A stretch of 30,671 nucleotides of DNA from Aquificales bacterium. Its GTDB lineage: Bacteria > Aquificota > Aquificia > Aquificales > QOAS01. How positions within the stretch are numbered: the first letter of the stretch is position 1; each line of letters opens with the position of its first letter. The notes under the pieces were generated by a model. It ran no database searches. It saw nothing but the letters and a program-made list of their open reading frames with translations, and was not told where the DNA came from. The stretch covers positions 1 through 30,671 of the forward strand of contig JALVTI010000114.1 in the NCBI GenBank assembly GCA_027035985.1. Direction: 5' to 3'. Both the position numbers and the translations under genes were made by a program. Shown piece after piece: positions 23,958 to 30,671 of the stretch.

Positions 23958-26264
23958 ATGAGGACTTGGGCTTTCGGTTATCCCAAACTTGGAGAAAAGA
24001 GGGAATACAAGAAACTCTTGGAGGGTTTTTGGAACGGGAAGATAACCGAAGAGGAGTTTTTAAAGGGCATAGAAGACCTCGAAAGGTATAGGTTGGAAAC
24101 TTACAGGCAATACGTCGACAGCGTTCCCGTCGGGGAGTTAAACCTCTACGACTTCATGCTCGACACCGCCCTAATGCTGGGCGTAATCCCCGAACGCTTT
24201 AAGGGTAAAGAGGGTTTGGAACTCTACTACGATATGGCGAGGGGCAAGCAAGCCCTCGAAATGACCAAGTGGTTTAACACCAACTACCACTATCTGGTTC
24301 CCGAAATAGAGAAGGCGGAATTCACCCTTAGGGAGAACAAACCCCTCAAGGCTTGGAAGGAGGCTAAGGAGAAGTTCGGCGTAGAGGGCAGACCGGTAAT
24401 CGTGGGTCCCTACACCTTCCTAAAGCTCTCCAAAACCCTCCAAAAGGTCGGAGAGGAGGGCGGTCTTCCCATTTACCACATGGAGAAGATAGAAGACCCC
24501 GCCGTTTTGAAAGCCTTGATGGAAAAACTAATCCCCGTTTACAGGCAAATGCTCGAAGAGCTAAAGGAGGCGGAGGTTAAAGAGGTTCAGATAGACGAGC
24601 CGGCATTCGTTCTAAACCTAAACGACGAAGAGGTTGCAATTATCGAGGACGCCTACAAAAAGTTGACCGAAGGGCTTGAGGGAATAGACCTTTATATAGT
24701 TACCTACTATGAGGGTATAGACGACCAATACTTCGAAAGAATCGTAAACCTACCCGTTACCGGTATAGGTTTGGATTTCGTATCCTCCGAGAGGAACCTA
24801 AAGAATATCCGCCAAAAGGGGTTCCCCAAAGGTAAAAAACTGGTCGCCGGCGTGGTTCCCGGTAGGAACGTCTGGAGGCTCGACCTCAACAAAACCGTCG
24901 AGCTTCTAAGGGAGCTGGCAAATATCGTCGGCGAGGAAAACCTTATAATCTCCAACGCGCAACCCCTCTACCACCTACCGATAACCGTAGAGCCCGAAAA
25001 TAAACTCCCCGAAGGGCTAAAGGAGAGACTATCGTTCGCTAAAGAGAGACTGCAAGAAATTGCCCTCCTCAAAAAGCTCCTCGAGGGCGACGAGGCGGCT
25101 AAGAAGAAGGCGGACGAAATTTCCGCACTGCTAGCCCAACCCTTCGGAAGAAACGAGGAGGTCGTCGCCAGAATTAAAAACCTCAAGGAGGAGGACTTTG
25201 TCAGGAAACCTTCCTACCCCGAAAGGGATAAGGTTCAAAGGGAACAGCTGAAGTTGCCCCTATTCCCTACGACCACAATAGGTTCCTTCCCTCAAACTCC
25301 CGACGTTAGGAAGGCTAGGGTTAAATATAGAAAAGGGGAACTATCGGAGGAGGAATACAAGAAATTCATCCAAGGGAAAATTAAAGAGGCTATAGAACTC
25401 CAAGAGGAGCTTGGACTTGACGTTTTCGTCCACGGTGAGTTTGAGCGTTCCGATATGGTCGAATACTTCGCCGAACTGCTCGACGGAATAGCCACCACAT
25501 CCCACGGTTGGGTAATCTCTTACGGTTCGAGGGTTTACAGACCTCCCATAATTTACGGAGACGTTTCCAGACCTAACCCGATGACCGTCGAGTGGATAAC
25601 CTACGCCCAAAGCCTCACCGATAAACCGGTCAAGGGTATGCTAACGGGACCGGTAACCATTCTAAACTGGTCCTACGCCAGGGAGGACATCCCCAGAAGC
25701 GAGATAGCCTACCAGATAGGTTTGGCAATTCTCGACGAGGTTCTCGACCTCGAGAGAAACGGCATAAAGATTATCCAAATAGACGAGCCCGCCTTCAGGG
25801 AAGCCGTTCCCATAAAGAAAGAGGAGTGGGAAGGCTACTTCGATTGGGCTATAAAAGCCTTCAGACTCTCCAACGCAAAGGTCAAGCCCGAAACCCAAAT
25901 TCACACCCACATGTGCTATTCCGACTTCAACGACATCATCGAGCAGATTTACGAAATGGACTTCGACGTGATATCCATAGAGGCGTCTCGCTCCAAGGGC
26001 GAGATTATCGAAGCCTTTGAAAGGTTCGGCAAATGGGATAGGCAGATAGGTGTGGGCGTTTACGATATCCACTCGCCCGCGATACCGACCAAGGAGGAGA
26101 TGAAGGCGGTTATGCTCCGCGTTATGAAAGTCCTCCCCAAAGAGCTCCTGTGGGTTAACCCCGACTGCGGACTGAAAACCAGGAAGTGGGAAGAGGTTAT
26201 TCCCGCCCTCAAAAATATGGTCGAAATGGCTAAAGAACTCAGAAAGGAATACGGAAACAAATAA
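23958..26264 (+). CDS. metE: Cobalamin-independent methionine synthase, MetE
   Basis: MetE transfers a methyl group from 5-methyltetrahydropteroyl-triglutamate to homocysteine. The 768-residue protein has both barrels: an N-terminal half beginning WAFGYPKLGEKREYKKLLEG, and a C-terminal catalytic half from TTIGSFPQTPDVRKAR onward. The zinc ligands are visible as H651 and C653 (HTHMCYSDFND) and C737 (NPDCGLKTR). IDEPAF occurs in each half. GGAGG at 23942-23946 lies 11 bases upstream of ATG, slightly far. No B12 or S-box riboswitch can be made out in the 90-bp leader. The ahcY gene nearby supplies homocysteine, so the two together close the methyl cycle. Confidence 0.96.
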   Translation: MRTWAFGYPKLGEKREYKKLLEGFWNGKITEEEFLKGIEDLERYRLETYRQYVDSVPVGELNLYDFMLDTALMLGVIPERFKGKEGLELYYDMARGKQALEMTKWFNTNYHYLVPEIEKAEFTLRENKPLKAWKEAKEKFGVEGRPVIVGPYTFLKLSKTLQKVGEEGGLPIYHMEKIEDPAVLKALMEKLIPVYRQMLEELKEAEVKEVQIDEPAFVLNLNDEEVAIIEDAYKKLTEGLEGIDLYIVTYYEGIDDQYFERIVNLPVTGIGLDFVSSERNLKNIRQKGFPKGKKLVAGVVPGRNVWRLDLNKTVELLRELANIVGEENLIISNAQPLYHLPITVEPENKLPEGLKERLSFAKERLQEIALLKKLLEGDEAAKKKADEISALLAQPFGRNEEVVARIKNLKEEDFVRKPSYPERDKVQREQLKLPLFPTTTIGSFPQTPDVRKARVKYRKGELSEEEYKKFIQGKIKEAIELQEELGLDVFVHGEFERSDMVEYFAELLDGIATTSHGWVISYGSRVYRPPIIYGDVSRPNPMTVEWITYAQSLTDKPVKGMLTGPVTILNWSYAREDIPRSEIAYQIGLAILDEVLDLERNGIKIIQIDEPAFREAVPIKKEEWEGYFDWAIKAFRLSNAKVKPETQIHTHMCYSDFNDIIEQIYEMDFDVISIEASRSKGEIIEAFERFGKWDRQIGVGVYDIHSPAIPTKEEMKAVMLRVMKVLPKELLWVNPDCGLKTRKWEEVIPALKNMVEMAKELRKEYGNK

Positions 26265-26282
26265 AAACCAACTTTTGGTTTT
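26264..26282 (+). terminator. Candidate metE terminator
   Basis: AAAACCAA (26264-26271), loop CTT and TTGGTTTT (26275-26282) form a perfect 8-bp inverted repeat starting at the last base of the metE stop codon, followed by AATATTT. The stem is A/T-rich, so strength is uncertain. The TTTTAATATTT part could also serve as the -10 region of the next small gene, starting at 26297. Confidence 0.4.
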
Positions 26283-26296
26283 AATATTTCCCCCTC

Positions 26297-26602
26297 ATGG
26301 GGGTTTTGAAATTTTTTTCTATCCTCACGTTGGTTTTAATGCTAATTTCACCTTTGGAAGGTTTTTCAAATCAAAATAACACCACTTCGTGTTGGGAAAA
26401 TTTTAAAAACTGCCAAAGTATTTGCGAAAAAAGATATCTTAAAGATGAAAATGAAACAGCCGCCTACAAGGGGTGTTTATTTAGGTGCGAATTGAACCTA
26501 AAAACTTGTAAAGCAAAAAAAGTTTGGGGAGAAGTTAAGCCGAAATTAGAGGAAAAATATGAAACCTTCAAAGAGTGGTTTAAGGGATTTCTCCAAAAGT
26601 AG
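26297..26602 (+). CDS. Small secreted six-cysteine protein of unknown function
   Basis: A 101-residue protein I do not recognise. A signal peptide (LKFFSILTLVLMLISPLEGFS, cleavage near residue 24) is followed by a cysteine-rich part and a charged helical tail (VKPKLEEKYETFKEWFKGF). The cysteines are C32, C39, C43, C60, C64 and C71, spaced C-x6-C-x3-C then C-x3-C-x6-C, a mirror image. Two antiparallel helices joined by disulfides 32-71, 39-64 and 43-60 would satisfy this spacing; that is inference. It would be exported to the oxidising periplasm or beyond. It lies 32 bp after metE with no Shine-Dalgarno sequence, but TTTTAATATTT is directly upstream. The sequence is A/T-rich relative to metE. 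Confidence 0.6.
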   Translation: MGVLKFFSILTLVLMLISPLEGFSNQNNTTSCWENFKNCQSICEKRYLKDENETAAYKGCLFRCELNLKTCKAKKVWGEVKPKLEEKYETFKEWFKGFLQK

Positions 26603-26637
26603 GAATGGGTAAAGGGAAAAAAATTCCGAAAGAAGGG

Positions 26638-27894
26638 TTAAGTTCCGAACTCCCAACTTTGGAGGTATTTAATCTGTTCGGGGGTTAGCTCGTCTATCTC
26701 GACCCCTAGGGCTTCCAACTTGAGGCGGGCAACCCTCTCGTCTATCTCCCGCGGGACGGGATAAACCTTCTTTTCCAATTCGGCGTGGTGTTCCTTAATG
26801 TATTTGGCACTTAGGGCTTGGTTTGCAAAGGACATATCCATCACCGACGCGGGATGTCCCTCCGCCGCGGCGAGGTTTACCAGCCTACCGTCGGCTAGAA
26901 CGTAAATCCTCCTGCCGTCTTTGAGTTTGTATTCTTTCACGTTGGGACGGACTTCCCTAATTTCGACAGCCATAGCCTCGAGGTCGTGGAGGTCTATTTC
27001 GACGTTGAAGTGACCGCTGTTTGCGACTATCGCGCCGTCCTTCATAACCTCGAAGTGCTCCTTCCTTATAACTGAGGTGTTTCCGGTCACGGTAACGAAG
27101 AAGTCGCCGAGCTTAGCCGCTTCTTTCATCGGCATAACGAGGTATCCGTCCATTCTCGCCTCGAGGGCTTTTATCGGGTCGACCTCGGTAACGATAACGA
27201 TTGCACCCATTCCGCGCGCCCTCATGGCAACGCCTTTACCGCACCACCCGTAGCCGGCTACGACGAAGTAGGAACCCGCCAGCAGTCTGTTGGTTGCCCT
27301 TAAAATCCCGTCTATGGTAGACTGTCCGGTGCCGTAGCGGTTGTCAAAGAGGTGTTTTGTAAGTGCGTCGTTAACCGCGATTATGGGAAACTTCAACACG
27401 CCGTCCTTTTCCATAGCGCGCAGACGTATAACACCGGTGGTCGTCTCCTCCATCCCGCCCCAAATTTGGTCTGCGAGTTCGGGATACTCCTTGTGTATCG
27501 TCGAAATGAGGTCTGCCCCGTCGTCTATCACTATCTGGGGTTTTCTCTTAATAATCTCCCTTAGGTGTTGGTAATAGGTTTCCCTATCCTCACCCCTTAT
27601 GGCGAAAACGGGGATGTCGTAGTATTTGACCAGTGCCGCCGCAACGTCGTCCTGGGTGGAAAGGGGGTTCGATGCGGTTAGATAAACGTCCGCGCCACCC
27701 CTCTTTAGGGTTATCATAAGATTGGCAGTTTCGGTGGTCACGTGGAGACAAGCCCCTATCGTTACACCTTTAAAGGGTTTCTCCCTCTCGAACTCCTCGC
27801 CAATTTTTTGGAGGACGGGCATATCCCTTCCCGCCCACTCGATGCGGTTCTTACCCAAATCCGCCAGCGACAAATCCTTTACGTGGTATTCCAT
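26638..27894 (-). CDS. ahcY: Adenosylhomocysteinase (S-adenosyl-L-homocysteine hydrolase)
   Basis: AhcY splits S-adenosylhomocysteine into adenosine and homocysteine, removing the by-product of methylation. The 418-residue protein has CLHVTTETANLMITL and NPLSTQDDVAAAL in the substrate domain and GYGWCGKGVAMRARGMGA for NAD. NSGHFNVEID and the C-terminal AAEGHPASVMDMSFANQ are also conserved. It lacks the long insertion of many proteobacterial and eukaryotic forms, as expected for the shorter thermophile type. It lies between metE and speE, which consume homocysteine and decarboxylated SAM respectively, but on the opposite strand. The start is within 50 bp of the divergent speE start. Confidence 0.95.
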   Translation of the reverse strand: MEYHVKDLSLADLGKNRIEWAGRDMPVLQKIGEEFEREKPFKGVTIGACLHVTTETANLMITLKRGGADVYLTASNPLSTQDDVAAALVKYYDIPVFAIRGEDRETYYQHLREIIKRKPQIVIDDGADLISTIHKEYPELADQIWGGMEETTTGVIRLRAMEKDGVLKFPIIAVNDALTKHLFDNRYGTGQSTIDGILRATNRLLAGSYFVVAGYGWCGKGVAMRARGMGAIVIVTEVDPIKALEARMDGYLVMPMKEAAKLGDFFVTVTGNTSVIRKEHFEVMKDGAIVANSGHFNVEIDLHDLEAMAVEIREVRPNVKEYKLKDGRRIYVLADGRLVNLAAAEGHPASVMDMSFANQALSAKYIKEHHAELEKKVYPVPREIDERVARLKLEALGVEIDELTPEQIKYLQSWEFGT

Positions 27895-27941
27895 AAAGTG
27901 AAATAGCTTAAGCCTGCGGGGGATTTTTAAAATTATTGACT

Positions 27942-28784
27942 ATGTTCGATATCCACTTTTTCGAAAGAGACCCCTACGCCCCCGTCAGGCACTGCTACGC
28001 CGTCGGAAATGTCCTTTACCACACGAAGAGTCAGTATCAGGAAATTTTGGTCTTCGAAAATCCCTTCTTCGGTAAGGTTTTGGTGCTGGACGGGGTGGTT
28101 CAGCTAACCGAGAGGGACGAGTTTATATACCACGAGATGTTAGCCCACGTCCCCCTGATGGCTCACCCCAACCCTAAAAAGGTGCTGATTATAGGCGGGG
28201 GGGACGGGGGAACCCTGAGGGAGGTTTTAAAGCACGATACGGTCGAGGAGGCTATTCTGGTAGATATAGATAAAGAGGTTATAGAGACCTCCAAAAAGTT
28301 TTTCCCCTCTCTATCGAAGTCCTTCTACGACCCACGGGCGATAGTGGTCAACGAGGACGGCGTTAAATACCTCCAGGACTACGAAAACGAGTTTGACGTG
28401 ATAATAGTCGATAGCACCGACCCGGTTGGGTTTGCCTATGCGCTAACCACCGAGGAGTTTTTCAAAACCGTTTTCAGGGCGCTCAAGGAGGACGGTATTT
28501 ACGTGGGTCAGAGCGAGTCGATACACTACCACCCCGACATCGTCAGGAGATTTCAAAACAACCTAAAGGCGGTCTTTCCCGTAGTAGACCTCTACACGGC
28601 GGTGATACCCACCTACGCCGGTTATTGGTGGACTTTCTCCATAGCGAGCAAAAAGCATTCCGTTAGGGAACCCAAAAGGGCGAAGACCTTTGAAACGAAA
28701 TACTACTCGGAGGTGGTTCACAGAAATTCCTTCCTACCGGAGGAGCTCTACGAAAAACTAATCATTAAGGGAGAATGGTTGTAA
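27942..28784 (+). CDS. speE: Spermidine (polyamine aminopropyl) synthase
   Basis: SpeE transfers the aminopropyl group of decarboxylated SAM to putrescine or another amine. The 280-residue protein has the N-terminal beta-domain (QEILVFENPFFGKVLVLDG), VQLTERDEFIYHEMLAH, nucleotide loop IIGGGDGGTLREVLKH and catalytic VDSTDPVG. In thermophiles such enzymes may have broad amine specificity. The ATG at 27942 is preferred; a TTG two codons before it has no supporting site. TTTTTAAAATTATT lies 4-17 bases upstream and there is no Shine-Dalgarno sequence, suggesting a very short leader. No speD is in the window. Confidence 0.93.
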   Translation: MFDIHFFERDPYAPVRHCYAVGNVLYHTKSQYQEILVFENPFFGKVLVLDGVVQLTERDEFIYHEMLAHVPLMAHPNPKKVLIIGGGDGGTLREVLKHDTVEEAILVDIDKEVIETSKKFFPSLSKSFYDPRAIVVNEDGVKYLQDYENEFDVIIVDSTDPVGFAYALTTEEFFKTVFRALKEDGIYVGQSESIHYHPDIVRRFQNNLKAVFPVVDLYTAVIPTYAGYWWTFSIASKKHSVREPKRAKTFETKYYSEVVHRNSFLPEELYEKLIIKGEWL

Positions 28785-28815
28785 AAAGGTTCCTTCAATC
28801 TTTTTCAGTTTTCTG

Positions 28816-28841
28816 TAATTTAAAAGGTTAATTTAAAAGGT
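28816..28841 (+). repeat. Perfect 13-bp tandem direct repeat
   Basis: TAATTTAAAAGGT occurs twice in a row (28816-28828 and 28829-28841), just before the outermost degenerate CRISPR repeat and 32 bp after speE. It may be a binding site for a regulator or a simple duplication. Nothing in the window shows which. Confidence 0.7.
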
Positions 28842-28844
28842 AAA

Positions 28845-29134
28845 GTTAAACATTCCATATAGAGATATAAAAGTTTTTAAAAACGCTCCCTACAAGGATT
28901 ATTCCTGTTTTGTTTCAATCCCTTTTAGGGACACAAAAACATCGTAGGGTCCATGCAGGGTTTTGGAAAATACTCGTTTAATCCTATACAGGATATAACT
29001 ACAGCGAAAAAATTTCTATATCATTGAAGGATATGAATAGTCGCAATCCCTTCTAGGGACATAACAATACGACCTTTTTTACTACCTTTGGAACATTTCG
29101 GAAGGGTTTCAATCCCTTATAGGGACATAAAAAC
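28845..29134 (-). CRISPR. Small, decayed CRISPR array (five 27-29-nt repeats, four spacers)
   Basis: Repeat units start at 28845, 28912, 28976, 29040 and 29106, giving steps of 67, 64, 64 and 66 bp. The best copies are GTTTCAATCCCTTATAGGGACATAAAAAC-like (28912-28940 and 29106-29134); 29040-29068 is one step decayed, 28976-29002 and 28845-28873 strongly so. The inner CCCTNNTAGGG part is a small palindrome. The four spacers (35-38 nt) are all different. By the common ATTGAAAC 3' end the transcript would run on the - strand, from a leader right of 29134. Decay towards the left agrees with that being the old end. No cas gene is in the window. The same repeat family ends at the left window edge in inverse orientation. 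Confidence 0.8.
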
Positions 29135-29461
29135 AAAGGTGAGTCTACCCTTATTAAGTTGCCAAGGAACCCAACCTTTGCCTGGGTTTAAAGAATATCA
29201 AACCAACCTTTAGGAGTCAAGCAAAAATTGACCCTTTGAGTCAACCCTAAGTGGACATTAATCACTTGGGGTGTGCCTTCTCGTTGAAACTCTAAAGCAA
29301 AATTCAATCCTGCAAAAGGTTTTTGTCAATTTTCAATCCATTACTTGTCATCAAATCTTGAGTCTGACATTATAAAGTCAAGCGAGATTTAATGCTGTAT
29401 CTCAAAAAGCGTAGAAACGGAATAACTAGCCCTTTTCCCTCTTGGGTTAAACTAAATCCCG
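29135..29461. other. Gene-free stretch with hairpins next to the CRISPR array
   Basis: No gene can be supported here. ACCCTAAGTG (29244-29253) pairs with CACTTGGGGT (29263-29272), a 10-bp stem with one G-T pair and a 9-nt loop. AACCCA (29168-29173) pairs with TGGGTT (29183-29188), also with a 9-nt loop. AAATCTTGA (29353-29361) pairs with TCAA...GATTT (29378-29390) with a 4-base bulge. The stretch could be the CRISPR leader, a non-coding RNA or the fabZ upstream region. GGTTAAACTAAAT, 5-17 bases before the fabZ ATG, may be its -10 region. Confidence 0.45.
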
Positions 29462-29926
29462 ATGTCCGCAAACTATGTTATGGATATCAACAAAATTAGG
29501 GAGTATCTCCCCCACCGTTACCCCTTTCTGTTGGTAGACCGCATACTAGAGATAGAGGTTCCCAAGCGGATAGTCGGCATAAAGAATGTAACGGTCAACG
29601 AACCCCAATTTATGGGGCACTTTCCCACACTTCCGATATTCCCGGGGGTTTTAATTCTCGAGGCTATGGCGCAGGTAGGGGGTATTCTGCTGATAGAGAG
29701 CCTCCAATTAGAAATTGGGAAATACGCCATACTCTATGCGGGGGTGGATAACGCCCGTTTCAAACGCCCCGTCGTTCCCGGCGACACCATGGTTATAGAG
29801 ATGGAGAGTATCGTTATGAAAAAGCGTCTATCCAAAATGAAGGGGGTTGTAACGGTGGACGGCAAGGTTGCCGCCGAGGCGGTTATCATGGCTTCGGTTG
29901 TGGAAACGGAAAAGCTCAAGGGCTGA
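29462..29926 (+). CDS. fabZ: 3-hydroxyacyl-[acyl-carrier-protein] dehydratase, FabZ
   Basis: FabZ dehydrates 3-hydroxyacyl-ACP in fatty-acid elongation. The 154-residue hot-dog-fold protein begins MSANYVMDINKIREYLPHRY and carries catalytic H53 in GHFPTLPIFPG and E67 in LILEAMAQ. The FKRPVVPGD motif is also present. Length is typical. There is no Shine-Dalgarno sequence. The stop codon overlaps the start of the following HTH gene by 1 base (TGATG), so the two are translationally coupled. Elsewhere fabZ often sits with lpxA or lpxD; here neither is present. Confidence 0.95.
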   Translation: MSANYVMDINKIREYLPHRYPFLLVDRILEIEVPKRIVGIKNVTVNEPQFMGHFPTLPIFPGVLILEAMAQVGGILLIESLQLEIGKYAILYAGVDNARFKRPVVPGDTMVIEMESIVMKKRLSKMKGVVTVDGKVAAEAVIMASVVETEKLKG

Positions 29927-30249
29927 TGGAGGTAAACTTCAAAGTTTGGCTTGAGGAGGGAGGCGAGCCCCTCCTCAGCTTTGGGAAATACCTCCTCCTC
30001 AAGGAGGTTGAAAAAACCGGTTCCATAAAGAGGGCTTCCCAAAAACTCGGTATTCCCTACAAGAAAGCCCACATTTACCTGAAACTTTTGGAGGAGCGTC
30101 TCGGGAAACCCCTCCTAAAACGGGAGAGGGGAAGGGGAACCACCCTAACGGAGGAGGGGAGGAGAATCCTCTCCCTTTACGGGGAGATTTTTGAGGATTT
30201 CCAAAAACTGGCGGAGAAGTGGAACGAGCGCCTCAAGAGGTCTGAATAG
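29926..30249 (+). CDS. Winged-HTH regulator resembling the ModE/LysR DNA-binding domain
   Basis: A 107-residue protein with FGKYLLLKEVEKTGSIKRAS, QKLGIPYKKAHIYLKLLEER, then LGKPLLKRERGRGTTLTEEG, the pattern of the ModE N-terminal winged helix-turn-helix. No molybdate-binding (TOBE) domain follows, so it is a stand-alone DNA-binding domain. Its ligand and targets are unknown; it might control fabZ or metal genes elsewhere. The start overlaps the fabZ stop by 1 base. Its 3' end overlaps accA by 17 bp. Confidence 0.8.
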   Translation: MEVNFKVWLEEGGEPLLSFGKYLLLKEVEKTGSIKRASQKLGIPYKKAHIYLKLLEERLGKPLLKRERGRGTTLTEEGRRILSLYGEIFEDFQKLAEKWNERLKRSE

Positions 30250-30671
30250 TTTCGAAGACACCCATGGAGGTAAACTTTTCAAACCTCTCCCTCAAAAGGG
30301 TTTCTATATCCTTCTTTGTTAACTCCTCGAGGGTCTTCTTTAGGCAGTATCGGACAACCCTCGCGGTGGCTATCAGGTCAACGTGAGCCGCCCCATAGGG
30401 TTCGGGTATTACGCCGTCTATTACTCCCAGCTCCAAGAGGTCTTTCGCCGTCAGGCGCAGAGCCTCCGCCGCCTGTTCCACCGCCTTTTGGTCTTTCCAC
30501 AGAATTGCGGCGCAACCCTCGGGGGATATAACCGAATAGACCGAGTTCTCGAGCATGTAGACGCGGTCGGCTACGGCTAGAGCCAGCGCCCCGCCCGAAC
30601 CGCCTTCGCCTATCACAATAGAGACGGTGGGAACCTTTAGATACGCCATGGTGTAGATGCTGTCGGCTATA
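30233..30671 (-). CDS. accA: Acetyl-CoA carboxylase carboxyltransferase subunit alpha (partial, 5' end beyond the window)
   Basis: The visible 145 codons are the C-terminal part of AccA, which with AccD moves the carboxyl group from biotin to acetyl-CoA to make malonyl-CoA. The frame reads through the right edge (IADSIYTMAYLKVPTVSIV). GEGGSGGALALAVADRVYML and YSVISPEGCAAILWKD are family signatures, and LTAKDLLELGVIDGVIPEP follows. The protein ends normally at 30233. The truncation is only the window edge. The tail overlaps the HTH gene by 17 bp. Confidence 0.95.
   Translation of the reverse strand, partial: IADSIYTMAYLKVPTVSIVIGEGGSGGALALAVADRVYMLENSVYSVISPEGCAAILWKDQKAVEQAAEALRLTAKDLLELGVIDGVIPEPYGAAHVDLIATARVVRYCLKKTLEELTKKDIETLLRERFEKFTSMGVFETIQTS

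Noticed and set aside
27936..27941. TTG start two codons upstream for speE
   Set aside because: An ATG follows at once, no ribosome binding site supports the TTG, and the ATG start (MFDIHFFERDP) fits the family.
29305..29360. Further degenerate CRISPR repeats (ATTCAATCCTGC..., TTTTCAATCCATTAC...)
   Set aside because: Only the TCAATCC core matches and the spacing does not keep the 64-67-bp step of the array.
30233..30671. accA as a truncated or broken gene
   Set aside because: The frame stays open through base 30671 and reads typical AccA sequence; the missing part is outside the window.

Overview
The window looks like chromosomal DNA of a thermophilic bacterium of the Aquificota type. Three things point there: a stand-alone PolA with 3'-5' exonuclease and polymerase domains but no 5' nuclease domain, a CCA-adding-type tRNA nucleotidyltransferase fused behind DHH and CBS domains, and extreme gene compaction. 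The outer-membrane machinery (an LptF/LptG permease, a SurA-like chaperone and a small lipoprotein) indicates a two-membrane cell. Assignment to this group is an inference from gene architecture; there is no rRNA gene in the window.

Layout. 1-300: the tail end of a CRISPR array, then the cca promoter region. 0.3-4.9 kb: the DHH-CBS-CCA enzyme (+), facing a clc/surA-like pair (-). 5.0-8.7 kb: an operon of a UvrB that stops at 413 codons, an NtrY-like histidine kinase and hisA. 8.7-12.9 kb: a small lipoprotein, an LptF/LptG permease, map, a DHH phosphoesterase, a rhodanese and a NUDIX hydrolase. 12.9-15.6 kb: UDP-glucose dehydrogenase interrupted at its catalytic cysteine by a 449-residue LAGLIDADG intein. 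15.6-19.1 kb: an accessory-looking stretch with a very AT-rich secreted PilY1-like protein, an orphan ZnuC-like ATPase and an Rpn/PD-(D/E)XK nuclease. 19.1-22.9 kb: pstB, a geranylgeranyl-reductase-family flavoprotein and polA. 23.1-28.8 kb: fabI, metE, a six-cysteine mini-protein, ahcY and speE. 28.8-29.46 kb: a gene-free stretch with a decayed CRISPR array and hairpins. 29.46-30.67 kb: fabZ, a ModE-like HTH protein and the 3' part of accA.

How the genes connect. metE, ahcY and speE all belong to methionine/SAM metabolism. fabI, fabZ and accA all belong to fatty-acid synthesis, but sit in separate transcription units. Most genes are single or in pairs. Convergent neighbours often overlap at their 3' ends and divergent starts can be only 18-41 bp apart. 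Several genes lack a Shine-Dalgarno sequence and have an A/T-rich -10-like element close to the start codon.

Most notable items: the UDP-glucose dehydrogenase intein, flanked by a near-perfect direct repeat; the abruptly truncated uvrB; the AT-rich PilY1-like gene; the CRISPR remnants in opposite orientation at the two window edges without cas genes; and the small protein with mirror-image cysteine spacing.
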